Position numbers and translations under genes: made by a program
The notes under the pieces: model-generated
What the model was told of the DNA's origin: nothing
Databases searched by the model: none
Seen by the model: the letters and a program-made list of their open reading frames with translations, nothing else
Part shown: one piece after another, positions 9,578 to 18,458 of the stretch
Layout of the letters: every line of letters begins with the position of its first letter
Numbering within the stretch: the first letter of the stretch is position 1
From: Alphaproteobacteria bacterium
GTDB taxonomy: Bacteria; Pseudomonadota; Alphaproteobacteria; Rhodobacterales; Rhodobacteraceae
Assembly: GCA_030425145.1 (NCBI GenBank)
Contig: JAUHVK010000007.1
Location: 104,488-168,487, forward strand
Length of the DNA stretch: 64,000 nucleotides
Reading direction: 5' to 3'

Positions 9578-11200
9578 GTGGAAGCAGACTACATCATCGT
9601 TGGCGCAGGCTCGGCAGGGTGCGTTCTGGCCAACCGTCTGAGTGCAAATCCGGATATCAAAGTCATCCTGCTCGAAGCCGGGGGACGCGACCTCAACCCC
9701 TGGATTCACATCCCGGTCGGCTACTTCAAGACGATGCACAATCCGGCGGTCGACTGGTGCTACCGCACCGAACCCGACCCCGGCCTCAACGGTCGGCAGC
9801 TTGACTGGCCACGCGGCAAGGTGCTGGGCGGATCGTCCTCGCTCAACGGTCTGCTCTATGTGCGCGGGCAACCGCAGGATTATGACCGCTGGGCGCAAAT
9901 GGGCAATCTCGGCTGGGCCTGGGAAGATGTGCTTCCACTCTTCAAACGCTCGGAAAACCAGGAACGCGGCGCAGATGAGTTCCATGGCGTCGAAGGCCCG
10001 CTTTCCGTGTCCAACATGCGCCTGCAACGCCCGATCTGTGATGCCTGGGTCGAAGCCGCACAAGCCGCAGGCTACCCCTTCAACCCGGATTATAACGGGG
10101 CCTCGCAGGAAGGCGTCGGCTATTTCCAACTGACGACCCGCAACGGGCGGCGCTGCTCCAGCGCAGTGGCCTTTCTCAACCCGGCCCGGTCACGCCCGAA
10201 TCTTTCCATCATCACGCGCGCCGCAGCCAGCCGCATCCTTTTTGACGGCAAACGCGCAACCGGTGTGGCCTACCGCGATGCGGGCGGCATTGAACACAAG
10301 GTCACAGCGCGTGCCGAGGTGATCCTCTCCTCCGGTGCCATCGGCTCTCCGCAACTGCTGATGGTGTCCGGCATTGGCGAGACCGACCACCTGCGCGAAC
10401 ACGGCATCACCGTGCGGCACGAACTGAAAAGCGTCGGCAAGAACATGCAGGACCACCTACAAGCGCGTCTGGTTTTCAAATGCAAGGAACCAACCCTCAA
10501 CGACGAGGTGCGCAGCCTGCTGGATCAGGCCCGCATCGCGGTGAAATACGCCCTACACCGCAGCGGCCCGATGGCGATGGCGGCAAGCCTTGCAACCGGG
10601 TTCATGCGCACAGGCGATCATGTCGATACGCCGGATATCCAGTTCCATGTTCAGCCGTGGTCTGCAGACAGCCCCGGCGCGGGCGTGCATCCGTTCTCAG
10701 CCTTCACCATGTCTGTCTGTCAACTCCGCCCCGAAAGCCGCGGCTCGATCCGGCTGGCCTCGTCAGATATGTCGGTCTACCCCAAGATTCACCCCAACTA
10801 TCTGTCCACCGAAACCGACTGCCGGACAATTGTCGAGGGCATCAAGATTGCCCGCCGTATCGCGCGGCACGCACCGCTGACCGACAAGATTTCCGAGGAA
10901 TTCCGCCCCGATGCCTCGCTCGATATTGACGATTACGACGGCACGCTGAACTGGGCCCGCAACAACTCGACCACGATCTACCACCCAACCGGCACCTGCA
11001 AGATGGGGCCAGGAGACGATGCGGTGGTCGATGCCCGATTGCGGGTTCATGGCATCGCCGGACTACGTGTCGTGGATTGCTCGATCATGCCAGAGATTGT
11101 GTCGGGAAACACCAACGCCCCGGCCATCATGATCGGAGAAAAAGCCTCGGACATGATCCTCGAAGACCTCAAAGCAGGTGTTTACGACCGCATCGCGTGA
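9578..11200 (+). CDS. GMC-family FAD oxidoreductase (choline/alcohol dehydrogenase-like)
   Basis: 540 residues from GTG 9578, with GGAGGAA seven bases upstream. The N-terminal FAD dinucleotide-binding motif is IIVGAGSAGCVLANRL, ending in LLEAGG. The two GMC signatures are visible (GKVLGGSSSLNGLLYVRG near residue 90 and SSGAIGSPQLLMVSGIG near 255), with the catalytic His/Asn region near the C-terminus (YHPTGTCKMG and VVDCSIMPEIVSGNTNAP). The reaction is flavin-dependent oxidation of an alcohol to an aldehyde; the BetA-like sequence does not fix the substrate. Divergence from the TRAP operon suggests it processes the imported solute. Confidence 0.9.
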   Translation: MEADYIIVGAGSAGCVLANRLSANPDIKVILLEAGGRDLNPWIHIPVGYFKTMHNPAVDWCYRTEPDPGLNGRQLDWPRGKVLGGSSSLNGLLYVRGQPQDYDRWAQMGNLGWAWEDVLPLFKRSENQERGADEFHGVEGPLSVSNMRLQRPICDAWVEAAQAAGYPFNPDYNGASQEGVGYFQLTTRNGRRCSSAVAFLNPARSRPNLSIITRAAASRILFDGKRATGVAYRDAGGIEHKVTARAEVILSSGAIGSPQLLMVSGIGETDHLREHGITVRHELKSVGKNMQDHLQARLVFKCKEPTLNDEVRSLLDQARIAVKYALHRSGPMAMAASLATGFMRTGDHVDTPDIQFHVQPWSADSPGAGVHPFSAFTMSVCQLRPESRGSIRLASSDMSVYPKIHPNYLSTETDCRTIVEGIKIARRIARHAPLTDKISEEFRPDASLDIDDYDGTLNWARNNSTTIYHPTGTCKMGPGDDAVVDARLRVHGIAGLRVVDCSIMPEIVSGNTNAPAIMIGEKASDMILEDLKAGVYDRIA

Positions 11201-11267
11201 TGGGGAGCGTGTGCAATCGGTCTGCACCTTCGCTCGCGTGATGCGTCCGCTGCGCCCATTCCCGCCC

Positions 11268-11750
11268 TCAGATTACGTGCGCCGCACCAGCGACAACGAA
11301 TGGAACAGGCAAACACAGTAGCAACCGTCTGAACGCTTGCTGGCGCCCCATCAATGGCAGCTCGTATGCGAGAAACCGGGATGCCGAGAACAATGACCAG
11401 GACGTGACATAGGTTACAACCATGCTGGACGTCGCCCCGGCCTTCAGCGCCGCCGCACCGACAGCGAAGCTGACAAACGCACCACCGGGCGTGAGCGGCC
11501 CCAAGGCGATGGCAAGAAGAACACCAGAGAGCCCCGCGCCTTCGCCGAATACCGCCCGCACCTGTTCCGGCGGCAGAAGTTCCGCGAAGAAGCCAGCGCC
11601 CAAAAGCGCCACAAGAATCCGCGGCGCTGTAAATCTCGCCATGCGCCATGCATTCGCAAAGCTCGCCCTGCGCCATTCGGCATTGGGAAGTTGCCAGTAA
11701 AGCCACAGGGCGACAGCCCCCAGAAACCCGGTTCCAATTAGAATATTCAC
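11268..11750 (-). CDS. DUF318/ArsP-like permease half, second gene
   Basis: 160 residues from GTG 11750, with GGAGGT just upstream. The GTG overlaps the stop of the preceding gene as GTGA, so the pair is translationally coupled. About four to five membrane helices. The segment PGGAFVSFAVGAAAL followed by YVTSWSLFSASRFLAYE matches the repeated signature of the DUF318 (ArsP_1) permease family. Full-length relatives are about 300 residues with two homologous halves; here each half is its own gene. An exporter role is inferred from ArsP. The substrate is unknown. Confidence 0.72.
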   Translation of the reverse strand: MNILIGTGFLGAVALWLYWQLPNAEWRRASFANAWRMARFTAPRILVALLGAGFFAELLPPEQVRAVFGEGAGLSGVLLAIALGPLTPGGAFVSFAVGAAALKAGATSSMVVTYVTSWSLFSASRFLAYELPLMGRQQAFRRLLLCLPVPFVVAGAAHVI

Positions 11751-12310
11751 ACGGACCTCCGTGCAAAGATGGCGCGCGCGGCAAGACCGATCAGGATAGG
11801 GAATGGCAGGCAAAGCAACACCCGCCACCACACAAGATCGACCGGCAGGAACGAGAACTCCCAGATCAAGGTGCGGTTCAGACTAAGCAGCGCCCAGCTT
11901 GTCACAAAGGCCATGATCGCTCCGACATCCGCACCAACCAGCCCGAAACTTGCCGCGAGCGGAAACGTCATCGCCGGACCTCCGGGGATCGCCGCCCCGG
12001 CAAATCCCGCTATGAGCAATCCCCGCAATCCGCTCTCCCGCCCGATCCAGATCGCCACCTTGTCCCGAGGCAAGAGAAGCGGAAGCGTTGCAGCGATGAA
12101 CATCCCGGTGGCGATCTTTGGCGCGAGCACCACCATGAACATCATCTCATCCCGGGCGATCTCCAACGCGCGCCCCCAGCCTTTGAGGATGACTACCAGA
12201 ACCCCCGCCGCCAACGCAGATAGCGCAAGAATGTAGAAGCCAGTGTCAAACACCCGGCGCACAGGTTGTTCAGGCGGCGGCTCAGTCGCGATGTTTTTCA
12301 ATGAAGCCAT
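11747..12310 (-). CDS. DUF318/ArsP-like permease half, first gene
   Basis: 187 residues with about five hydrophobic helices. GGPAMTFPLAASFGLVGAD then AFVTSWALLSLNRTLIWE aligns by eye with the corresponding motif of its downstream partner (PGG, FP/FA, GA, VTSW, R, E in the same order). The two half-transporters probably assemble as a heterodimer. No arsenic regulator or reductase is visible nearby, so an arsenical substrate is not supported. Confidence 0.72.
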   Translation of the reverse strand: MASLKNIATEPPPEQPVRRVFDTGFYILALSALAAGVLVVILKGWGRALEIARDEMMFMVVLAPKIATGMFIAATLPLLLPRDKVAIWIGRESGLRGLLIAGFAGAAIPGGPAMTFPLAASFGLVGADVGAIMAFVTSWALLSLNRTLIWEFSFLPVDLVWWRVLLCLPFPILIGLAARAIFARRSV

Positions 12311-12646
12311 CAGTCTCCAACGCCCGAATATTCGGCAATCCCGCGCGGTCGTTGTCTTTGCACCAATCCCGGAAGATAATGCCTTGACATGCTGCGGCTT
12401 GGGGTTCCGTGAAGCGGCACCTTTTCACCCGAGCGGGCATGCCAAGGATCACGCTACAGGGCGAAACACTCTTTGTCACCGATACCCTGCACAGGCATTT
12501 GATCCTCAAAAGACCTCAAACCAATTTGATGATCGTCGCGCAAATCTCACAGCACGTCCGCCGCACGGTCAAATCCATCCCCTCGGCGCGCTTCCAACAC
12601 CCACTGTGATCGAGGTGTGTCAGGGACGGGCACTAGCCGCACTTGG
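12311..12646. other. Gene-poor stretch between permease pair and P47 cluster
   Basis: No convincing gene. A minus-strand frame (12282-12509) contains VKRCRFTEPQ, reminiscent of the first residues of IS3-type OrfA transposases (KRxRFTEEQ), but nothing after it fits, so at most it is a decayed remnant. The stretch marks one edge of the P47-like cluster. Confidence 0.4.
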
Positions 12647-14122
12647 TCAGCCAAAGCTGCCCCCCAGTTGTAATGACCCGTGAAGACCACTCGATGAAAT
12701 ATGCATGTGCCGTGATGTCCATTTGATCGCACCGGTGAAGTGCTTGACCATCTCACTCAATCCCGGTGCCGCATCCAGGGCATCGTCCTTCAAACTGGTA
12801 ATCGAGAAATGCCCGATCATCACAAATAGCAAAGCCGCCACGACGATCGCTGCGGCCCCGTCAGTGAGGAAAATCAAGACAATGCCTAGAACAGCAGCAA
12901 TAATGGTCAACACGGTCTGAACCACTTCAACACCGGGTTTTGACCAATGCCCTTTCTGAATGTTGGGCGTTCGGCTTTGCTTGTACGTGATGATCTGATT
13001 GCCTTTCTTGTTCGTCCCGGTTTCAAGCGTGTAGTAGGTGCGTGAGAAACAGGTTCCATAAATGCCTGTCGACACTTCGACCTGTGTACTCACCGTCACC
13101 ACAAGTTCGTTGCCTATTACTTTGCAATCAAAGCTCAGAAGCTCAGGCGTATAGCTGTCTCCGTCGTGCTTAACCTCAGGCAGCATGATCGAAACGCCGT
13201 CTTTCATACGCAAACTCTTCGCGTCTTTCGACAGTTCGAGCATGTTGTCTTGAAGGTTCGGCCACATCTTCAAAAGCCCGGGTTTGACCATATCGACCAG
13301 GAATCTTTTGCGTCGGATCAGAAATGCAGCAGACGCCTTGTCAGGAATAGCCTGGCTGGAGACTTGTTGGATCGCCGGCGCTGGATCGGGCGACGTCATC
13401 GACAAGACGGCAAGCATCCCGGAACTCTTGTCGATCGTATCGCACACTGCGTAGTTGGTTGAGACCGGCTTGGTAAAGGCAAAGCTACCATGGTCGATTT
13501 GGTCGTTCAGATCGACGAACGCAAATATGTGCTCGAACGTATGAATTTGGGTCAGTGCCCAATCGTCCAGACAGGTGCGGATCGGTGATTGCGCGTCAGG
13601 TTCGGACAACGGTTTGATGTAGTCTACGTTGACCACACTCGCGATCGGGTCCTGAGGAGTCGTCCCTTGCGTGCGGAGTTTGAGCGCATGTCGCGTGGTG
13701 CCCTTAGCGGGCGGAGGCAGGATGTTGCCATCGGCGTCTTTCGCTGTTCCCTTGTGAGGGAGAAGGTTGAGCTTGACCGCCACAGTCATCGTAAACGCGT
13801 CACAGGTGACCGTCCCGGGCTTTCCTTTCAAAACGTAGTGCGCCGTCATATTCGTCATCGGCAGCAGTAAGTGAACGGTCGCCCCATCCCCGCCCGGGAT
13901 GACCTGCCAGTCACCGAAAGTCGCGTTAACCGAGAATTGGAATAAGCCGGACGGCGGGCAGGTAAGTTGCTGCGGCCTGCAACCTTTGTTCTTTTTGATG
14001 GCCTTGTTTATGTCATCATAATTGACCGCAAAGACTGTATCCCAATCCAATGTTGAAGCTTCTTCTGTTGGAGCAGGTGAGGTCTCGATCAGCAATGGGT
14101 TTTGAATATAAGTTTCAAGCAT
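12647..14122 (-). CDS. P47-like TULIP-domain protein, fourth gene of cluster
   Basis: 491 residues from ATG 14122, five bases after the stop of the preceding paralogue; a longer frame would overlap that gene by 80 bases. It shares the cluster pattern: an early Trp-Asp motif (LDWDTVFAVNYDDINKAI), then a Gly-Asp-Trp strand (FGDWQVIPGG), a xxKPVSTNYAV strand, a VDMVKPGLLK helix near residue 280 and a hydrophobic C-terminal segment (about 410-455). This is the architecture of the clostridial P47/OrfX TULIP family, whose members bind lipids in botulinum neurotoxin loci. There is no signal peptide. The function here is unknown; lipid binding or membrane association is inference from the fold. Confidence 0.72.
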   Translation of the reverse strand: MLETYIQNPLLIETSPAPTEEASTLDWDTVFAVNYDDINKAIKKNKGCRPQQLTCPPSGLFQFSVNATFGDWQVIPGGDGATVHLLLPMTNMTAHYVLKGKPGTVTCDAFTMTVAVKLNLLPHKGTAKDADGNILPPPAKGTTRHALKLRTQGTTPQDPIASVVNVDYIKPLSEPDAQSPIRTCLDDWALTQIHTFEHIFAFVDLNDQIDHGSFAFTKPVSTNYAVCDTIDKSSGMLAVLSMTSPDPAPAIQQVSSQAIPDKASAAFLIRRKRFLVDMVKPGLLKMWPNLQDNMLELSKDAKSLRMKDGVSIMLPEVKHDGDSYTPELLSFDCKVIGNELVVTVSTQVEVSTGIYGTCFSRTYYTLETGTNKKGNQIITYKQSRTPNIQKGHWSKPGVEVVQTVLTIIAAVLGIVLIFLTDGAAAIVVAALLFVMIGHFSITSLKDDALDAAPGLSEMVKHFTGAIKWTSRHMHISSSGLHGSLQLGGSFG

Positions 14123-14127
14123 TTGGG

Positions 14128-15882
14128 TCACATCGTCCGATTGAAATACAAAAGGAGCGATTTCGCCAAGCGCACATGTTTGAGCTCTGTACCTTTGACG
14201 CCTGGCCATTGCTCGGCTCCAAGAACATTTTCCAGAAAGTTGTTCAGGTCCGGCAATGCATCGGGATCAAACTCCTGATCATTGGCGATCTTCAGCATGT
14301 TTGTGCTGTAGGCGACCAGCGAGATCGCCGAAATCAATCCTGCACATTGAGAAAACCTTAACAGGTATATTCCGTATTTGATGTCGAGCACCGTCTGCGA
14401 TGAGCCGACGAACGCCGCCGCGGCCGCCAGATTGCCTGAGTCAGCAACGGTCTGGGAGACAGAGTTCATTGCCTCTTCGCCATCGACAGCAATATTTAAC
14501 ACATCATCTGCCGAGTTGATCCAATTGGTCACGCTGCTCGCGGTCTGCGCAGCTTCGGCTGCATTCACAACCCACTTTCCCGCGGCATAGGTGCCAAGGG
14601 AAACAACCGACAGCACCATCCCGACAATCTCCGACCAGCGGTCGAATTGCACCGCCGTACGATCTGGTCGGGCAGAAATGTGCGGGCGCTCGATGTCTAG
14701 AACTTCCTTTTTCTTTTTCTGTGCCTTGTAGTCATTGGTGGTCATGATGACCGGCTGACCTTTGGAGTTCTTGCCAAGCTTCAGGTACACGTTCTGCGTA
14801 AAGTTCAGCGTGAAGACATCATTCCCAACAAGGAGCGGATGTTTCCATGTCACCCCGGTAAAGTCTGCGGACAGTTTGTCTTCAACGACCCTCATAGTCA
14901 GGCCATTCTTGGGTACTGTCGGACTGATCTTTGTCCCATCCTCCAATTGAAAGTCGCCCCAAACCAACATCTTGTTGTTGGTGACAATCAACTGATCGCC
15001 ATCGACGTCGAAGTCTTCGGGTTTCGCTCCCTTGAAGATATGCACCGCCCCGCGTTTGAGGAATTCCTCTGCAAACCGAGGGCCGCTGATCGCGAAGATC
15101 GAGTTCACACCGGACGGCCAATCATCTGCTACGGCGCTGTCGATTTGGTTTGCAAGCTTGTTCCAGGATGGGTTTTTCTTGTCCGTCTTGCACAACGCCG
15201 CAAAATATCCGTCGCCCCCGGCGTTCGTAAGCGACGCATAGGACAACAACGTGGGCTTCACCCATTGGTATTTTCCGTGCGCGGCTTTTGAGTTCAGCAA
15301 AGCGGCATGGAACAATGGGTTGAACGATGAAATCTCCTTGTTGAACCAAAGCCCAAACAAGGGCTTGAACGGCCCCTCCAACGATGCCGGTTCGATTGTG
15401 TCCACGGTCACCGCATCGACATGGTTCTGCGGTTTGCTTTGAAGGAATAAGGCCCAAGGCTCTCCTGGTTGCGAGGCGTCCGCCGTGGGGTCTTTCAGTT
15501 TCACACTGGGCGCATTGACCGGCGTGATACTCACGGTGATGTAGACTTTAGTGCCCTTCAGGTCGGGATATTTGGTCCCTTTTACATCCACGGCATGCCC
15601 GGATTTCAGGATGCAGCAAAAGCGCACCGCACCACCTACGGCATTCGGGTCCGGGATCATGTCCCAACTGCCCCAAACACCGTGGATTTCTCCGTTCCAT
15701 GTGCTGGTCTGATCAAGTGCGGGAAGCCCGACGTTCTGGCCTTTGACCACCTTATTCATAGCATCCAAGGTCAGGATGCTGGCCGTATCCCAGCCCTGAA
15801 GACCGACTTCGTGCGCGCCGTTCGCGGCTTGAAGCTCGACATCTGGATCCGGGAATACACAACCTTCAGGCAAAAAAGTCAT
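14128..15882 (-). CDS. P47-like TULIP-domain protein, third gene of cluster
   Basis: 584 residues. The ATG overlaps the stop of the upstream gene as ATGA, and AAAGGA lies eight bases before it. After a short N-terminal lead, the motif LQGWDTASILTLDAMNKVV matches the P47 opening. GVWGSWDMIPDP, YQWVKPTLLSYASL and FAEEFLKRGAVHIF follow in the same order and spacing as in the paralogues. A C-terminal extension (about 410-584) contains Ala-rich amphipathic or membrane helices. It is the third of four co-oriented genes, so the products may form a hetero-oligomer, as the OrfX and P47 proteins are thought to do. Confidence 0.75.
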   Translation of the reverse strand: MTFLPEGCVFPDPDVELQAANGAHEVGLQGWDTASILTLDAMNKVVKGQNVGLPALDQTSTWNGEIHGVWGSWDMIPDPNAVGGAVRFCCILKSGHAVDVKGTKYPDLKGTKVYITVSITPVNAPSVKLKDPTADASQPGEPWALFLQSKPQNHVDAVTVDTIEPASLEGPFKPLFGLWFNKEISSFNPLFHAALLNSKAAHGKYQWVKPTLLSYASLTNAGGDGYFAALCKTDKKNPSWNKLANQIDSAVADDWPSGVNSIFAISGPRFAEEFLKRGAVHIFKGAKPEDFDVDGDQLIVTNNKMLVWGDFQLEDGTKISPTVPKNGLTMRVVEDKLSADFTGVTWKHPLLVGNDVFTLNFTQNVYLKLGKNSKGQPVIMTTNDYKAQKKKKEVLDIERPHISARPDRTAVQFDRWSEIVGMVLSVVSLGTYAAGKWVVNAAEAAQTASSVTNWINSADDVLNIAVDGEEAMNSVSQTVADSGNLAAAAAFVGSSQTVLDIKYGIYLLRFSQCAGLISAISLVAYSTNMLKIANDQEFDPDALPDLNNFLENVLGAEQWPGVKGTELKHVRLAKSLLLYFNRTM

Positions 15883-18428
15883 GATGTCTGTCCTTTCGTA
15901 GACGACGATTGAACAGTGGCGGCTTTCAATTCGCCTTGCAGCAACAGAGCGCCCTTCAGGTTCGCCGATGTCAGGTCGAACCCTGTGGTTTCGGGCCAGT
16001 CGAATGGAGAAAGCGCGGTCTTCAGGAAATTCTGCACAGTTGCTTCAAGTCCGAGCACGTCCACATCTTCGCCAGCAAACTTTTTGACGTCCTCCTCCGA
16101 AAGATTGAGTTCCTTTACCTGCGTCACCCCGGCCATGCTTCGCAGACCGCTGAACGCGACCCCCCACCGGGGCGTGTACAACATCGATCCTGAGTTGAGA
16201 GTTGATTTCGGTTTTGCGGCCAACTCCGACACGTCGCTCGGATCAGAATCTCCAAGAGCAAAAGCAAGCGGCATGTGTACCGCGTCGTATATGTTCTCGG
16301 CCACATCGGCCTGTAGCTGTTCGTATTGCACCAGCGGAGGAGGAAACCGGTCGTACTGTCCAACCGCGCCTGCCGCCTCTTCCACGGGCGGCATGTTGAT
16401 GTCGGCCTGACCGTTATTGGCCTGCATGTTTTGCAAGGCGACATCGCCCAAGGCTTCTGCATCTGAACCCGCCGCCGCGACACATTTGGCTATGCCATAG
16501 ATTGCAAGACCACCGAGCACGATGCCGACTGCGCCACAGGCAATCCCGATCCAAAGCATGGTCTTGTCCTGAGTGGGCGGGTCCAGCTTCATGCTGACCG
16601 TCCACTTGTCGATCACATTCTTCCAGTCGACGATTTCGCCTTTGGACTTTGGCTGTTTGCCCAAGGGATCGTTGAAGGTAGGCAATAGAACGTGCGAGCC
16701 GTCGCTGCGTTCCTCTAGTGAAAGGAACATCGTCTGCTCGTAACCGAAGGTCACTTTTTCGTTCTGTTTCAAACTATTATTCGCAAAATCAAAATGTAGA
16801 CCCGTGTATTTGATTTTGATCCGACGCCCGTCGATCCGCATCGAGAAGCCTTTGGGCGGAACAACGGGTTGAACCTCATCCCCGGCTTGCGCAAGCTTGG
16901 TTGGGCGCAGCTTGAATTCGGCCATATTCGTGACGACCCGCTTGTCGTCGCTGATCTGAAAATCGGGCGTTTCACCCGAAGCTGCAGCCCCATTCGCGCC
17001 GGCCAGAAGGATCTCTTCGGTCAGACGCTCGGCCGAGATCGCGACAACCGCGTTTTCCTTTGCTGCCAGATTGGCCATCAGGTTGGGCGACACCTCTGCC
17101 GCCAGGTCGTTCTTTTTTACCGTGGACTTTGACGTTTGGTTCAGGACAGCAAAAACCGCCTCCGGCTCACCCGGTGCCGCAGCTGGAATATCCGCAACCG
17201 CGTAGTCCGAATAGACCGGCGCGATCCATTTCATCGTGTCTTTGATCTGGCCGCTCTGCGACGCAAGTTTCGCGTAGTCGATCGCATGGAAGATGTTGTC
17301 GAATTGCGAAAGGTTTGCGGGTTCGTTCAGCCACGCGTCAAATGCGGACTGGACCGGCGGGACCACGGCCACACCATTGCGCGTGATCGCAACGATCTCG
17401 ACCGCTTGTGTTGTAGGACCAGCCTGATCGTTGACCATCAGCGCCTTCGTGTTGCTGCCCGTATCCTTTTTCTGAAGCGTCAACCGCGCCTTGATTTTTA
17501 CTCCGGCAAGATCCTGAGTACGCTCAGACGTGTCGCTGACCTCGATACCCCGATCGAAACCCGCAGGTTGTTGATGCACAAACGGCTCTTGTCCCAGATT
17601 GATGCGAACACTGGACTGCGAAAAGACAGCGATCAGCGGGTACAGCTCTTTCGTCACGTCGAAGGTGGACAGCGCACCGGTATTTTGAACGGGATCGGCA
17701 TTCGCCCCTTGCCACGCCCCATCCGGTCCACGCAGCCAGACCTGACCGTTGTCGAAATCGACGGCCATGCCGATCGTGTCGTTGCGATTGCTCCAACGTT
17801 CCGCGTTCTCTCTGTCGCCTTGCGCGTTCAGAACGCCTTGGTCTTGCCCTCCAAAATAGGCGAGGCCATTTGACCGATACGCAATCGCATCGTCATCACT
17901 CAAAAAGTTACGATTAGGCAAAGAAAGTGGGGCCAATCCAAGGACCATTCCGGGCCCATCCGTCATTGCTGTGGCTTCGAAATAGATCTTTCCGGTCTTG
18001 CGGGTCTTTTCCGCAAAGGCATGAGCCGTGCTATTCTGAATATCTTGCGCGGTAAGTGTCAGTGCATCTCCACTCAGCGATACATTGCCCTGTGACGTGC
18101 TGTTCGTCACCGGAGGCGACAGTCTCGCATAACTGGGCGTTCGCATCGTGTAAGTCGTTGACCCGGATTTCACAGGCAACTCCATCATCACATCCCGGCC
18201 AGTTCCTCCGTTGGTCAGTTGCCATGTATTCCAGGAACCCGCGATCGTCGCGACCCCCACAGGTGGCGCTGGCGTTGAATTGTCGAACGTTTTTGGGGTC
18301 TTGTCCTGAAGAACGACAGACCGGTTTACGCCCTTGAACGTCGTTGCGTTCACAATATCCCATTGAGAGAGGTCGACTTCATCCGCCGCAGTTGTGGCCG
18401 CAAGAATTTCGTTTTTTGACAATTCCAT
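15879..18428 (-). CDS. P47-like TULIP protein with inserted SPRY domain, second gene of cluster
   Basis: 849 residues, the longest of the four. It opens with VDLSQWDIVNATTFKGVNRS, matching the P47 start. At about residues 125-280 a SPRY (B30.2-like) module is inserted: GKIYFEATAMT, then GLAPLSL, AIAYRSNGLAYFGG, IGMAVDFDNGQVWLRGPDG, ELYPLIAVFSQSSVRINLGQ. The TULIP pattern then resumes (MKWIAPVYSDYAVAD, LTEEILLAGANG). A hydrophobic helix near residue 630 (WIGIACGAVGIVLGGLAI) is followed by a 200-residue tail. SPRY domains usually bind peptides, so this subunit could be the specificity component. Known: SPRY and P47 folds. Inferred: the joint role. Confidence 0.75.
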   Translation of the reverse strand: MELSKNEILAATTAADEVDLSQWDIVNATTFKGVNRSVVLQDKTPKTFDNSTPAPPVGVATIAGSWNTWQLTNGGTGRDVMMELPVKSGSTTYTMRTPSYARLSPPVTNSTSQGNVSLSGDALTLTAQDIQNSTAHAFAEKTRKTGKIYFEATAMTDGPGMVLGLAPLSLPNRNFLSDDDAIAYRSNGLAYFGGQDQGVLNAQGDRENAERWSNRNDTIGMAVDFDNGQVWLRGPDGAWQGANADPVQNTGALSTFDVTKELYPLIAVFSQSSVRINLGQEPFVHQQPAGFDRGIEVSDTSERTQDLAGVKIKARLTLQKKDTGSNTKALMVNDQAGPTTQAVEIVAITRNGVAVVPPVQSAFDAWLNEPANLSQFDNIFHAIDYAKLASQSGQIKDTMKWIAPVYSDYAVADIPAAAPGEPEAVFAVLNQTSKSTVKKNDLAAEVSPNLMANLAAKENAVVAISAERLTEEILLAGANGAAASGETPDFQISDDKRVVTNMAEFKLRPTKLAQAGDEVQPVVPPKGFSMRIDGRRIKIKYTGLHFDFANNSLKQNEKVTFGYEQTMFLSLEERSDGSHVLLPTFNDPLGKQPKSKGEIVDWKNVIDKWTVSMKLDPPTQDKTMLWIGIACGAVGIVLGGLAIYGIAKCVAAAGSDAEALGDVALQNMQANNGQADINMPPVEEAAGAVGQYDRFPPPLVQYEQLQADVAENIYDAVHMPLAFALGDSDPSDVSELAAKPKSTLNSGSMLYTPRWGVAFSGLRSMAGVTQVKELNLSEEDVKKFAGEDVDVLGLEATVQNFLKTALSPFDWPETTGFDLTSANLKGALLLQGELKAATVQSSSTKGQTS

Positions 18429-18458
18429 AACAAGCTTTTCCTTAATGTGGGTAGGAAT

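Noticed and set aside
12282..12509. 75-residue minus-strand gene before the DUF318 pair
   Set aside because: Only a ten-residue stretch resembles an IS3 OrfA start; the rest matches nothing and overlaps the permease start.
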